In this document: positions 19,540 through 28,607 of the stretch, one piece after another
How the letters are laid out: each line of letters opens with the position of its first letter
Position numbering within the stretch: position 1 is the first letter of the stretch
DNA from: Mycolicibacterium flavescens
Lineage (GTDB): Bacteria; Actinomycetota; Actinomycetes; Mycobacteriales; Mycobacteriaceae
DNA: 64,000 nt
Reading direction: 5' to 3'
NCBI RefSeq assembly: GCF_001722335.1
Contig: NZ_MIHA01000003.1
Coordinates: forward strand, 248,001-312,000
Made by a program: the position numbers and the translations under genes
The notes under the pieces: model-generated
Databases searched by the model: none
What the model was told of the DNA's origin: nothing
What the model saw: the letters and a program-made list of their open reading frames with translations, nothing else

Positions 19540-20682
19540 ATGACCAGAACTTCCTCCTCGTCGGGCACACCGGGGGTGATGCGCGAGTTCGTCGGGGCGG
19601 ACTCGCCGACCGCCAGGCGCGCCGGTGCGGGCGGGCATCCGTGCCAGGGGCTCTACCACCGCGGGGTCGGCCGCAAGCCGAAGGTGGCGATGATCGCCAC
19701 GCACTACCAGATCGACTTCTCCGAGCACTATCTCGCCGACTACATGGCCACCCGCGGCATCGGCTTCCTCGGCTGGAACACTCGCTACCGCGGCTTCGAG
19801 AGCAGCTTCCTGCTCGACCACGCACTGGTCGACATCGGTGTTGGCGTGCGCTGGTTGCGCGAGGTGCAGCACATCGAAACCGTTGTGCTGCTGGGCAACT
19901 CCGGTGGCGGATCGTTGATGGCGGCCTATCAGGCCCAGGCCGTCGACCCGCACGTCACTCCGCTGCCCGGCATGCGCCCGGCCGCCGGCCTCAACGACCT
20001 GCCGCCGGCCGACGGCTACGTCGCCACCGCCGCGCACCCGGGCCGCCCCGATGTGCTGACCGCGTGGATGGACGCCGCCGTCGTCGACGAGACCGACGCC
20101 GTCGCAACCGATCCCGACCTCGATCTGTTCGCCGGCCACAACGGCCCGCCCTACTCCGCGGACTTCGTGGAGCGCTACCGCGCCGCCCAGGTGGCCCGCA
20201 ACCACGCGATCACCGACTGGGCGGAGACCGAACTCGACCGGGTCCGCGCCGCGGGCTTCTCCGACCGACCGTTCACGGTGCTGCGCACGTGGGCCGACCC
20301 GCGGATGGTCGACGCCGCGCTGGAGCCCACCAAACGGCCCGCGAACATGTGCTATGCCGGGGTTCCGGTGCAGGCCAACCGGTCCGCGCGCGGAATCGCC
20401 GCGGCCACCACGCTGCGCAACTGGATGGGGATGTGGAGCCTGCGCCACGCCCAGACCCGCGCCGAACCGCACCTGAACCGCATCACCTGCCCTGCGCTGG
20501 TGATCAACGCCGAGCAGGACACCGGGGTGTTCCCGTCGGACGCGCAGCGGATCTTCGACGCGCTCGCCAGCACCGAGAAGACGCAGACCTCGATCGATAC
20601 CGACCACTACTTCACCACGCCTGGCGCCCGCAGCGAGCAGGCCGATACCATCGCCAAGTGGATCACCAAGCGGTGCCGATAA
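19540..20682 (+). CDS. Alpha/beta hydrolase (Rv0272c-like)
   Basis: This 380-residue protein has a nucleophile-elbow-like LLGNSGGGSLM (G-N-S-G-G), an early ATHYQIDFSEHYLADYMA segment and a late ITCPALVINAEQDTGVFPSDAQ, where an acid residue of the catalytic triad is usual. A candidate catalytic His follows in IDTDHYFTTPG. Length and context match Rv0272c. It sits just before fadE6 in the conserved order, here separated from it by a dehydrogenase gene that it overlaps by ten bases. Substrate unknown. Confidence 0.82.
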   Translation: MTRTSSSSGTPGVMREFVGADSPTARRAGAGGHPCQGLYHRGVGRKPKVAMIATHYQIDFSEHYLADYMATRGIGFLGWNTRYRGFESSFLLDHALVDIGVGVRWLREVQHIETVVLLGNSGGGSLMAAYQAQAVDPHVTPLPGMRPAAGLNDLPPADGYVATAAHPGRPDVLTAWMDAAVVDETDAVATDPDLDLFAGHNGPPYSADFVERYRAAQVARNHAITDWAETELDRVRAAGFSDRPFTVLRTWADPRMVDAALEPTKRPANMCYAGVPVQANRSARGIAAATTLRNWMGMWSLRHAQTRAEPHLNRITCPALVINAEQDTGVFPSDAQRIFDALASTEKTQTSIDTDHYFTTPGARSEQADTIAKWITKRCR

Positions 20683-21662
20683 GAGTCCTCGCCCACTACC
20701 TGCCCGGACCGAAGGCGACCGATGTCGTTGCGCCAGAGTCAGATTGGCTCGACGTTCGGTACTGCGCGGAAGACGACGACGACACGTTCGGTCGGGAGCT
20801 GCCCGAGGCACAGGTGATCTGGCATGTGCTCAGACCGCTGTCGGGCGCCGACCTGGCCGCGGCCGGGCGCTGCGTGCTGGTGCACAAGATGGGTGCCGGG
20901 GTCAACACGATCGACGTCGAAGCCGCGACCGGGCTGGGCATCGCGGTGGCGAACATGCCCGGGGCCAACGCCCCGTCGGTCGCCGAAGGCACCGTGCTGT
21001 TGATGCTGGCCGCGCTGCGCCGGCTGCCCGAACTCGACAGCGCCACCCGCGCCGGGCGCGGCTGGCCGTCGGACCCCACCCTCGGCGAGACCGTGCGCGA
21101 CATCGGCGGCTGCACGGTCGGCCTGGTCGGCTACGGCAACATCGCCAGGACCGTGGAGCGCTACGTCAGCGCGATGGGCGCGCGGGTGCTGCACACCAGC
21201 ACCCGCGACGACGGCCATCCCGGCTGGCGTCCGCTGCCGGACCTGCTGGCGGGCAGCGACATCGTCTCGCTGCACCTGCCGCTGACCGAGCACACCCGCG
21301 GGATGATCGACCGGGCGGCGCTGGCGCGGATGCGTCACGACGCGGTGCTGGTGAACACCAGCCGGGGCGCGATCGTCGACGAGGCCGCGCTGACCGATGC
21401 GCTGCGCGCCGGGCGGCTGGCCGCCGCGGGTCTGGACGTGTTCGCCACCGAACCGGTCGAGCCCGACAACCCGCTGCTGCGGCTCGACAACGTCGTGCTC
21501 ACCCCGCACGTCACCTGGTACACCGCGGACACCATGCGGCGGTATCTGGACCGTGCGCTCGACAACTGCCGCCGGCTGCGGGACGGCCGTGCGTTGCAAA
21601 ACGTCGTGAACGGTATCGTGTCCCCCAACCGACCGGTTAATAGGGAGACTCCGTCACAGTGA
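20673..21662 (+). CDS. D-isomer-specific 2-hydroxyacid dehydrogenase
   Basis: This 329-residue NAD(P)-dependent dehydrogenase has a Rossmann glycine motif VGLVGYGNIAR, the active-site Arg in NTSRGAIVDE, Glu in FATEPVEPDNPLL and His in VLTPHVTWYT. An inserted substrate-binding motif (VHKMGAGVNTIDVEAA, NMPGANAPSVAEGTVLLML) is as in phosphoglycerate dehydrogenase relatives. The open frame reaches far upstream as a shadow of the hydrolase; the GTG at 20673 gives the natural start. I recall no equivalent between Rv0272c and Rv0271c, so it may be an insertion into a conserved operon. It ends ten bases before fadE6. Confidence 0.85.
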   Translation: MPIRVLAHYLPGPKATDVVAPESDWLDVRYCAEDDDDTFGRELPEAQVIWHVLRPLSGADLAAAGRCVLVHKMGAGVNTIDVEAATGLGIAVANMPGANAPSVAEGTVLLMLAALRRLPELDSATRAGRGWPSDPTLGETVRDIGGCTVGLVGYGNIARTVERYVSAMGARVLHTSTRDDGHPGWRPLPDLLAGSDIVSLHLPLTEHTRGMIDRAALARMRHDAVLVNTSRGAIVDEAALTDALRAGRLAAAGLDVFATEPVEPDNPLLRLDNVVLTPHVTWYTADTMRRYLDRALDNCRRLRDGRALQNVVNGIVSPNRPVNRETPSQ

Positions 21663-21671
21663 GGTGCACGA

Positions 21672-23873
21672 ATGCCCATCGCAATCACCCCTGAGCACAA
21701 CGACCTGGCCGATTCGGTGCGGTCCTTCGTCGCGCGGGTGGCGCCGTCGGAGGTGCTGCACGAAGCGCTGGAGACTCCCGTCGGCAACCCGCCGCCGTAC
21801 TGGCGCGGCGCGGCCGACCAGGGGTTGCAGGGCGTGCACCTGGCCGAGAGCGTCGGCGGGCAGGGCTTCGGCATCCTCGAACTCGCGATCGTGCTCGCCG
21901 AGTTCGGCTACGGCGCCGTGCCCGGCCCGTTCGTCCCGTCGGCGATCGCCAGCGCGCTGATCGCCGCGCACGACCCGAACGCCAAGGTGCTCGAGGACCT
22001 GGCTTCCGGCGAGAAGATCGCGGCCTACGCCATCGAGTCGGGGCTGACCGCGACCCGGCACGGCGAAGGCGGCGGACTGGTCATCCGCGGTGAAGCCCAG
22101 GCCGTGCCGGCTGCCGCGCAGGCGGCGCTGCTGGTGCTGCCGGTCGCGATCGAGAGCGGCGAGGAGTGGGTGGTCTTCGACGCCGAACAACTCGAGATCG
22201 AACCGGTCACCAGCCTGGACCCGGCCCGCCCGATCGCTCACGTGCGCGCCAACGCCGTCGAGGTCGGCGACGACCGGGTGCTGGGCGTGAGCCGCCCGCT
22301 CGCGCGCGCGCTGATCTCGACGCTGCTGTCCGCCGAGTGCATCGGCGTCGCGCGGTGGGCCACCGACACCGCCGCCGAGTACGCCAAGATCCGCGAGCAG
22401 TTCGGCAGGCCGATCGGCCAGTTCCAGGCCATCAAGCACAAGTGCGCGGGCATGATCGCCGAGACCGAGCGGGCCACCGCGGCGGTATGGGACGCCGCCC
22501 GCGCCATCGACGACGCGCTCGCCTCGGGAGCCGACAACGACGACAGCGCATACGAATTCGCCGCAGCGGTCGCCGCGACACTGGCCCCCGAGGCCGCGCA
22601 GCACGGCACCCAGGACTGCATCCAGGTGCACGGCGGTATCGGCTTCACCTGGGAGCACGACACCAACGTCTACTACCGGCGCGCGCTGGTGCTGGCCGCC
22701 GGCTTCGGCAGGCACGCCGACTACCCGCAGCAGGTCGTCGACGTCGCGACCAGCACCGGGATGCGCAAGCTCACCATCGACCTCGATCCCGACACCGAGA
22801 AGCTGCGCGACGAGATCCGCACCGAAGTGGCTGCGCTGAAGGCGATTCCGAGTCAGGAGCGCACCACCGCGATCGCCGAGGGCGGGTGGGTGCAACCGCA
22901 CCTGCCCAAGCCGTGGGGCCGCGCCGCCGGGCCCGTCGAGCAGATCATCATCGCCCAGGAGTTCGAGACCGGCCGCGTCAAGCGCCCGCAGATGGGCATC
23001 GCGGCGTGGATCATCCCGTCGATCGTCGCGTTCGGCACCGACGAGCAGAAGCAGCGCTTCCTGCCGCCGACGTTCCGCGGCGAAATGATCTGGTGCCAGC
23101 TGTTTTCCGAGCCGGGGGCGGGTTCGGACCTGGCCAGCCTGACCACCAAGGCCACCAAGGTCGACGGCGGGTGGCGCATCACCGGCCAGAAGATCTGGAC
23201 CACCGGCGCCCAGTTCTCGCAGTGGGGCGCGCTGCTGGCCCGGACCGATCCCAGCGCGCCGAAACACAATGGCATCACGTACTTCCTGCTGGACATGGCC
23301 AGCGACGGCGTGGAGGTCAAACCGCTGCGCGAGCTGACCGGCAACGCGATGTTCAACACCGTGTTCATCGACGACGTGTTCGTGCCCGACGAGATGGTGC
23401 TCGGCGAGGTGAACCGCGGCTGGGAGGTCAGCCGCAACACGCTGACCAACGAGCGGGTGTCGATCGGCAGCAGCGAGCCGCCGTTCCTGGCCAACCTGAA
23501 CGGTTTCGTCGAGTTCATCCGCGACGGCCAGTTCGACCAGATCGAGCAGAACCACGCGGGCAGGCTGATCGCCGAGGGGCACGCCGCCAAGGTGCTCAAC
23601 ATGCGCTCGACGCTGCTGACCCTCGCCGGCGGCGACCCGATGCCCGCCGCCGCGATCAGCAAGCTGCTGTCGATGAAGACCGGGCAGGGCTACGCCGAGT
23701 TCGCGGTGAACTCGTTCGGCACCGCCGCCGCGGTCGCCGACAACGCGCAGCCGCCGGGCCAGTGGTCGGAGTACCTGCTGGGCAGCCGGGCCACCACGAT
23801 CTACGGCGGCACCACCGAGGTGCAGCTCAACATCATCGCCGAACGGCTGCTCGGGCTGCCGCGCGACCCGTAA
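21672..23873 (+). CDS. fadE6: Two-domain acyl-CoA dehydrogenase FadE6
   Basis: This 733-residue protein is two acyl-CoA dehydrogenase units in one chain. The first (about 1-360) contains YAKIREQFGRPIGQFQAIKH and CIQVHGGIGFTWEHD. The second (about 370-733) contains the FAD/substrate motif MIWCQLFSEPGAGSDLASL, WRITGQKIWTTGA and the C-terminal YGGTTEVQLNIIAERLLGLPR. Single-chain doubles like this resemble the heteromeric FadE pairs of actinobacterial sterol and lipid degradation. The substrate is unknown; the length matches Rv0271c (FadE6). It belongs to a three-gene transcription unit with the hydrolase and dehydrogenase. Confidence 0.9.
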   Translation: MPIAITPEHNDLADSVRSFVARVAPSEVLHEALETPVGNPPPYWRGAADQGLQGVHLAESVGGQGFGILELAIVLAEFGYGAVPGPFVPSAIASALIAAHDPNAKVLEDLASGEKIAAYAIESGLTATRHGEGGGLVIRGEAQAVPAAAQAALLVLPVAIESGEEWVVFDAEQLEIEPVTSLDPARPIAHVRANAVEVGDDRVLGVSRPLARALISTLLSAECIGVARWATDTAAEYAKIREQFGRPIGQFQAIKHKCAGMIAETERATAAVWDAARAIDDALASGADNDDSAYEFAAAVAATLAPEAAQHGTQDCIQVHGGIGFTWEHDTNVYYRRALVLAAGFGRHADYPQQVVDVATSTGMRKLTIDLDPDTEKLRDEIRTEVAALKAIPSQERTTAIAEGGWVQPHLPKPWGRAAGPVEQIIIAQEFETGRVKRPQMGIAAWIIPSIVAFGTDEQKQRFLPPTFRGEMIWCQLFSEPGAGSDLASLTTKATKVDGGWRITGQKIWTTGAQFSQWGALLARTDPSAPKHNGITYFLLDMASDGVEVKPLRELTGNAMFNTVFIDDVFVPDEMVLGEVNRGWEVSRNTLTNERVSIGSSEPPFLANLNGFVEFIRDGQFDQIEQNHAGRLIAEGHAAKVLNMRSTLLTLAGGDPMPAAAISKLLSMKTGQGYAEFAVNSFGTAAAVADNAQPPGQWSEYLLGSRATTIYGGTTEVQLNIIAERLLGLPRDP

Positions 23874-23949
23874 ACCGATCCGCGAAAAGCGGTTGCCACC
23901 CGGCGTAACCTGGAATTATTCGGTTGCGTCAAGGCGTTTGGTGGTAGGT

Positions 23950-24225
23950 ATGAGCAGCCTCAAGAACCGTGTCATCCGGGTTGCCGTCGGCTCCGCCGCG
24001 GCGGTGGGGATCCTGACCGCCCCGACGCTTCTCACCGGTGCGCCGGTGACGCCGCAGGCGCAGCCCTGCTACAACGGCATCGTCGTCGGCAACCCGTGGG
24101 CGACGTCGTGCAACTTCGGGCCCCGGCCGCCGCGGGTCCGCGGCAGCGCTCCGGACCAGACCGCGATCATCGCCTGCCGCAACATCCCCGGCTGCCTGTC
24201 GTGGTACGTCAACGGGCCCTGGTGA
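23950..24225 (+). CDS. Small secreted protein of unknown function
   Basis: The product is a 91-residue protein with a Sec-type signal: basic SLKNRVIR, hydrophobic VAVGSAAAVGILTAPTLL, then a probable cleavage near TGAPVTPQAQ. The mature part is about 55 residues with four cysteines (PCYNG, TSCNFG, IACRN, PGCLSW), which could form two disulphides outside the cell. Proteins of this type are common in mycobacteria without known function. The ATG at 23950 is preferred because it places the signal peptide correctly. Confidence 0.7.
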   Translation: MSSLKNRVIRVAVGSAAAVGILTAPTLLTGAPVTPQAQPCYNGIVVGNPWATSCNFGPRPPRVRGSAPDQTAIIACRNIPGCLSWYVNGPW

Positions 24226-24265
24226 GAGCGTTTAGCGGGCCACCTGCGGTGGCAACCCGGTACGT

Positions 24266-24577
24266 ATGACCGACGATGTCGAGAAGCGCTGGGACCGACC
24301 CGCGGCGTTCCGCGCCGCCGCGAGCTATGTCGGTGTCGTCGTCGCGATCGCAGCGGTGGTGTTCGTCGTCTACGCGCTGACCGCCAAGACCTCGGTCGTG
24401 GCGGCGTCGGCCGTGCCCGCGGCGCTGTTCCTCGGCGGGCTGGGCGCATTCGGGAAGACCTACCAGGTGTGGAAGGCCAAGGGCACCTGGGTGCAGTGGC
24501 AGGGCGCGGGCTGGTTCCTGCTCACGCTGATGCTGGTGTGCCTGTCGATCCCCGGCGCGGCCGCGATGGCGGAGTGA
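24266..24577 (+). CDS. Small integral membrane protein
   Basis: The product is 103 residues with three predicted transmembrane helices (about 17-37, 44-62 and 80-102) and a short charged N-terminus. No recognised domain. It lies between the secreted protein and the convergent fadD2 gene, 12 bases from the latter's stop. Confidence 0.68.
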   Translation: MTDDVEKRWDRPAAFRAAASYVGVVVAIAAVVFVVYALTAKTSVVAASAVPAALFLGGLGAFGKTYQVWKAKGTWVQWQGAGWFLLTLMLVCLSIPGAAAMAE

Positions 24578-24589
24578 GGCCGGCGGGGG

Positions 24590-26269
24590 CTATTTCTCGT
24601 CCAGCTCCATCTCCCGCAGTTCGCGCTTGAGGATCTTGCCGGTCGGGTTGCGCGGCAGCTCGTCGATGAAGATCACCTCGCGCGGCACCTTGTAGCGGGC
24701 CAGGTGGTCGCGGACGTACCCCTTGATGTCGTCCTCGCCGATCGAGGCGCCGTCGGCCTTGACCACGAACGCCCGCAGCCGGTGCCCCCACTCCTTGTCC
24801 TCGACGCCGAGCGCGGTGGCCTCGACGACGTCGGGGTGGCCGCTGATCAGATCCTCGACCTCGGCGGGGAACACGTTCTCGCCGCCGGAGACGATCATCT
24901 CGTCGTCGCGGCCGCTGACGTAGAGCAGGCCGTCCTCGTCGAAGTAGCCGACGTCGCCCGAAGACATCAGCCCGTCGACGATCTGTTTGTGCCCGCCGCC
25001 GGTGTAGCCCTCGAACGGGAAGAAGTTGCCGACGAAGATCCGGCCCACCTCACCCTGGGGCAGCTCGTTGCCGTTGTCGTCGAGGATCTTGACCTTCACG
25101 CCCTTGACGACGGGTCCGACGGTGGCCGGGTTCTTCTTGAGGTCCTCGGGCCGCGCGATCGTGGCGAACGCGATCTCGGTGGACCCGTACAGGTTGTAGA
25201 CCACCGGGCCCAGGGTCTGAAGCGCCCGGGTGGCCAGTTCGGCGCCCAGCTGGCTGCCCGAGACGAACACGATGCGCAGCGAGGAGGTGTCCGGTTTGGT
25301 GTCCATCCCGTCGTAGGCGTCGAGCATCCGCGACAGCATCACCGGCACCACCACGATGCCCGTCACCTTGTGTTTCTCGATGTCGGCGAACACGGTGGCG
25401 GGTTTGAACTTGCGCCGCAGCACCAGCGTGTTGCCGAGCATCATCGCGATCGTCGCGTGCAGGAAGCCCAACGCGTGGAACATCGGCGCCGGCAGCGATG
25501 TCACCTCGCCGCCCTTGAACGGCACGTGCGAGAGCACCCCGCCGATCGGCGCCAGTGTCGGCGGCGTACTTCTGTTGGCGCCCTTGGGAGTTCCGGTGGT
25601 ACCGCTGGTCAGGATGATCACCGACGAGTGTTTGGTCGCCTTGGGCGCGCGCCTGCCGGAACTGCGGGCGACGAAGTCCTCGAGCGTCTCGTCGGTGCTG
25701 CCCGACGGTTCGTCCTTGTCGGGGTTGACCCCGAGCCCGCGCAGCTTGCCCAGCGGTGGTTCGGCCTTGGCGACCGCCTGGTGGTACTCGTCGTCGTAGA
25801 TGATCAGCTTGGCACCCTCGCGTTCGGACACCTCCTTGATCTGTGGGCCGGAGAACTCGCTGTTAAGCAGGATGATGCGGGCGCCGGTGCGGGCCGCGCC
25901 GTAGAACGCCACCAGGAACCAGCGGTGGTTGCGCGCGAGGATCGCCACGCCGTCGCCGCCCTTGATGCCCTTCTCGATCAGCCCGTTGGCCACCTCGTGG
26001 GCGGCCTCGTCGAGTTCGCCGAACGTCATCTCGCCGAAGTCGTCGATGATCGCCGTGCGGTTCGGGTGACGACGCGCGTTGAGCGCGGGGATCATCCCGA
26101 ACTCCCCCCAGCGCCGGATGTCGGCGAACATGGCCGCGACGTTCTGCGGCGGCTCGATCCGCAACGCGCCGGCGCCGAACATCTTCGCCGCGTAGTGCAG
26201 CTCGGCCGATCCGCGTTCGAGGAGTTGTTGCGCCTTGGCGAGCGGCAGCGGGAGGTCGGTGAGCTTCAT
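24590..26269 (-). CDS. fadD2: Fatty acyl-CoA ligase FadD2-like
   Basis: This 559-residue ANL-superfamily enzyme activates fatty acids to acyl-CoA through an acyl-AMP. The P-loop-like motif is ILTSGTTGTPKGA, followed by YGSTEIAFATI, the hinge GRDDEMIVSGGENVFPAEVEDLI and the catalytic Lys in NPTGKILKRELREME. There is no FAAL-type insertion, so the CoA-ligase type is favoured. The ATG at 26269 (MKLTDLPLPLAKAQQLLERG) fits family N-termini. It is divergent from the LigD-type polymerase gene, as Rv0270 is from Rv0269c. Confidence 0.9.
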   Translation of the reverse strand: MKLTDLPLPLAKAQQLLERGSAELHYAAKMFGAGALRIEPPQNVAAMFADIRRWGEFGMIPALNARRHPNRTAIIDDFGEMTFGELDEAAHEVANGLIEKGIKGGDGVAILARNHRWFLVAFYGAARTGARIILLNSEFSGPQIKEVSEREGAKLIIYDDEYHQAVAKAEPPLGKLRGLGVNPDKDEPSGSTDETLEDFVARSSGRRAPKATKHSSVIILTSGTTGTPKGANRSTPPTLAPIGGVLSHVPFKGGEVTSLPAPMFHALGFLHATIAMMLGNTLVLRRKFKPATVFADIEKHKVTGIVVVPVMLSRMLDAYDGMDTKPDTSSLRIVFVSGSQLGAELATRALQTLGPVVYNLYGSTEIAFATIARPEDLKKNPATVGPVVKGVKVKILDDNGNELPQGEVGRIFVGNFFPFEGYTGGGHKQIVDGLMSSGDVGYFDEDGLLYVSGRDDEMIVSGGENVFPAEVEDLISGHPDVVEATALGVEDKEWGHRLRAFVVKADGASIGEDDIKGYVRDHLARYKVPREVIFIDELPRNPTGKILKRELREMELDEK

Positions 26270-26325
26270 GAACCCCACAATATGTGACCGCGGTCGCACC
26301 GCGGCCGGGAAACTAGCATGACGGT

Positions 26326-27588
26326 ATGGCGCCTTCCGGCCGGCACGCGCAGCACTTGGAGGTCGACGGTCAGTCGGTGCCGATCACCAGTCCGGACAAG
26401 GTCGTTTTCCCGGCGACCGAGACCTCGCAGGCGATCACCAAGTCCGACCTCATGCACTACTACCTCAGCGTCGCCGACGGCGCACTGCGCGGGGTGCGCG
26501 ACCGTCCGATGATCCTCAAACGGTTCGTCAAGGGCATCAGCGAGGAGGCGGTGTTCCAGAAGCGGGCCCCGAAGAACCGGCCGGACTTCGTGAGCGTCGC
26601 CGAGCTGAAGTACGCGTCGGGGACGTCGGCGGCCGAGGCCGTGCTGCACGACGCGGCCGGTCTGGTGTGGGCGGTCAACAGCGGCTGCGTCGACCTGAAC
26701 CCGCACCCGGTGCGCGCCGACGACCTGGCCCACCCCGACGAGCTGCGGGTCGACCTGGACCCGATGCCCGGCGTCACCTGGCCGCAGATCCTCGATGTGG
26801 CGATGCTGTCGCGGGAGGTGCTCGAGGAGCACGGGCTGACCGCGTGGCCCAAGACCTCGGGTTCGCGCGGTTTCCACATCTACGCGCGCATCGAGCGGCG
26901 CTGGCCGTTCAAGTTCGTCCGCCTCGCCGCCCAGGCGGTGGCCCGCGAGGTGGAGCGCCGGGCACCCGAGATCGCGACCGCGCGCTGGTGGAAGGAGGAA
27001 CGCGAAGGGGTGTTCGTCGACTTCAACCAGAACGCGTTCGACCGGACCGTGGCCTCGGCGTACTCGGTGCGCGCCACCCCCGACGCCCGGGTGTCGACGC
27101 CGCTGCGCTGGGACGAGGTGCCCGGCTGCCGACCGGAGGCGTTCACTGTGGCCACCGTGCCGGACCGGTTCGCCGAAGTCGGCGACCCCTGGGAGGGCAT
27201 CGACGACGCGGCGGGTTCGCTCGACGCGCTGCTCGACCTGGCCGACCGGCTCGGGCCGGCGGAGAAGGCGCCGCGCGGCACCAAACGCAGCAAGGACGGC
27301 CGCCGCGCGTCGAGCATGCCGCTCATCGAGATCGCCCGCACCAAAACCAAGGACGAAGCGCTGGCCGCGCTCGACGAATGGCGCCGACGTTACCCGTCGG
27401 TAGCTGAATTACTGGCTCCCGCAGACGTTCTCGTCGACGGTATGCGCGGACCCAGTTCGATCTGGTACCGCATCCGGATCAACCTGCAGCATGTGCCCGA
27501 AGATCAGCGGCCGCCGCAGGAGGAGTTGCTGGCCGACTACAGCCCGTGGACCAACTATTCCGGGCCCCAGGGCTCGCGCGGCGGCTGA
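26326..27588 (+). CDS. LigD-type DNA polymerase/primase (archaeo-eukaryotic primase fold, Rv0269c-like)
   Basis: This 420-residue protein is a stand-alone relative of the polymerase domain of DNA ligase D. The metal-binding acidic pair is in LRVDLDPMPG. Other conserved elements are FQKRAPKNRPDF, WPKTSGSRGFHIYAR (Ser/Arg/His active-site strand) and the late FVDFNQNAFDRTVASAYSVRATPDARVSTPL. Such PolD enzymes fill gaps and add ribonucleotides during non-homologous end joining and base repair. A C-terminal extension (about 315-420) lies beyond the polymerase core. Neighbouring genes give no repair context. Confidence 0.87.
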   Translation: MAPSGRHAQHLEVDGQSVPITSPDKVVFPATETSQAITKSDLMHYYLSVADGALRGVRDRPMILKRFVKGISEEAVFQKRAPKNRPDFVSVAELKYASGTSAAEAVLHDAAGLVWAVNSGCVDLNPHPVRADDLAHPDELRVDLDPMPGVTWPQILDVAMLSREVLEEHGLTAWPKTSGSRGFHIYARIERRWPFKFVRLAAQAVAREVERRAPEIATARWWKEEREGVFVDFNQNAFDRTVASAYSVRATPDARVSTPLRWDEVPGCRPEAFTVATVPDRFAEVGDPWEGIDDAAGSLDALLDLADRLGPAEKAPRGTKRSKDGRRASSMPLIEIARTKTKDEALAALDEWRRRYPSVAELLAPADVLVDGMRGPSSIWYRIRINLQHVPEDQRPPQEELLADYSPWTNYSGPQGSRGG

Positions 27589-27653
27589 CGAATTTGCTGC
27601 ACCGCGGTATTCGGGCTTCTTAACAAAGTATTAGCCGCTGCTCCCCGTTGCCT

Positions 27654-27674
27654 TAACTTGGCCCCCTAACTTGG
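27654..27674. repeat. Direct repeat upstream of the STAS-like gene
   Basis: TAACTTGG occurs at 27654-27661 and again at 27667-27674, 13 bases apart, 38 bases before the start of the STAS-like gene. It could be a regulator site or part of the promoter; no factor can be named. Confidence 0.4.
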
Positions 27675-27711
27675 GAGTCACGTTGAAGAGGTGCTTCGAG
27701 GGGAGGCAGTG

Positions 27712-28122
27712 ATGTACGGCAATCCGACATTCGACTGCGCGGGCGCCCAGATTCATGCGGTGTGCCGCCAGTTGGCGACGGTCGTTACTGTCGATGGAAG
27801 CATCGACGACACCAACATTGAACGGGTATCCGCGTTGGCACGCCGGTTCGTGCTCGCCGAGAAGTCCTATGTTCTCGACCTGAGTGGCGTCAATTCCGCT
27901 ACAGGACAGCTCATTTCGATGCTCTTCGATGTCGACGAGTGCTGCTTCCACGCCGGTGTGGAGTGGTCGGTGATCGCCAGCGACGCGGTGACGCGGGTGC
28001 TGCGGGCCTCCGGGGTGGGTTTCCCGGTCGCCGAATCGGTACCCGAGGCGCTCAACCAGTTCGCTGACAGCATCGACCAGCGCCGCCGGCTGCTGCCGCT
28101 GTTGACCAAGAAGACCGCATAG
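27712..28122 (+). CDS. STAS-domain protein (anti-anti-sigma-like), atypical phosphorylation site
   Basis: The product is 136 residues with an overall beta-alpha STAS layout: TVVTVDGSIDDTNIERVSALARRFV, then YVLDLSGVNSATGQLISMLF, where the phosphorylatable loop sits. The usual D-S-x-G is replaced by N-S-A-T-G, so Ser or Thr there could still be a target. The C-terminus ends in a basic RRRLLPLLTKKTA. GGGAGG lies eight bases before the ATG. It stands alone, with no sigma factor or phosphatase beside it. Confidence 0.7.
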   Translation: MYGNPTFDCAGAQIHAVCRQLATVVTVDGSIDDTNIERVSALARRFVLAEKSYVLDLSGVNSATGQLISMLFDVDECCFHAGVEWSVIASDAVTRVLRASGVGFPVAESVPEALNQFADSIDQRRRLLPLLTKKTA

Positions 28123-28136
28123 CGGAAGGCGAAAGC

Positions 28137-28220
28137 GTGCTACTCGATATTCGTTGGCTCGGTTACCTGCTCGGCCGTCGGCACACGACGGCCAGGCGGG
28201 TCGACCACGCCGTTCACTGA
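28137..28220 (+). CDS. Possible 27-residue small ORF
   Basis: GTG at 28137 follows GGAAGG by seven bases and opens a 27-codon frame ending at 28220, just 21 bases before the NYN gene. The peptide is basic with a hydrophobic middle (IRWLGYLLGRRH). It could be a leader peptide or chance; only the ribosome site supports it. Confidence 0.25.
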   Translation: MLLDIRWLGYLLGRRHTTARRVDHAVH

Positions 28221-28241
28221 CCTCTCCCGTCGACCGACACC

Positions 28242-28607
28242 GTGCGGTGGATCGTCGACGCGATGAACGTGATCGGCTCCCGCCCCGACGGTTGGTGGCG
28301 GGACCGACACCGGGCCATGACCATCCTCGTCGAACGGCTCGAACGCTGGCGACCCGACGGTGATTCGGTCACCGTCGTGTTCGAACGCCCACCCGAGCCG
28401 CCGATCGTGTCCGCCACCGTCGATGTGACCCATGCGCCCCGGGCCGCACCCAATTCCGCCGACGACGAGATCGTGCGCCTGGTGCAGAACGACGACCGGC
28501 CCGCCGACATCACCGTCGTGACATCGGACCGCGTCCTGTCCAAGCGGGTGCGCGCCGCCGGCGCCACCGTCCACCCCGCCGAGCGGCTGCGCGACCTCAT
28601 CGACTGA
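28242..28607 (+). CDS. NYN-domain (PIN-like) RNA-binding/nuclease protein
   Basis: The product is 121 residues starting at GTG. The N-terminal WIVDAMNVIGSRPDGWWRDR carries the first acidic residue and Asn of NYN domains; ADDEIVRLVQNDD and VVTSDRVLSKRVRAAGA supply the further conserved Asp residues, so the metal site looks complete. The family (YacP-like) processes or degrades RNA. It converges on, and overlaps by 11 bases, the DinB-like gene. Confidence 0.78.
   Translation: MRWIVDAMNVIGSRPDGWWRDRHRAMTILVERLERWRPDGDSVTVVFERPPEPPIVSATVDVTHAPRAAPNSADDEIVRLVQNDDRPADITVVTSDRVLSKRVRAAGATVHPAERLRDLID

Noticed and set aside
21654..23582. Minus-strand 642-codon frame opposite fadE6
   Set aside because: Shadow of a strongly conserved acyl-CoA dehydrogenase; no motifs of its own.
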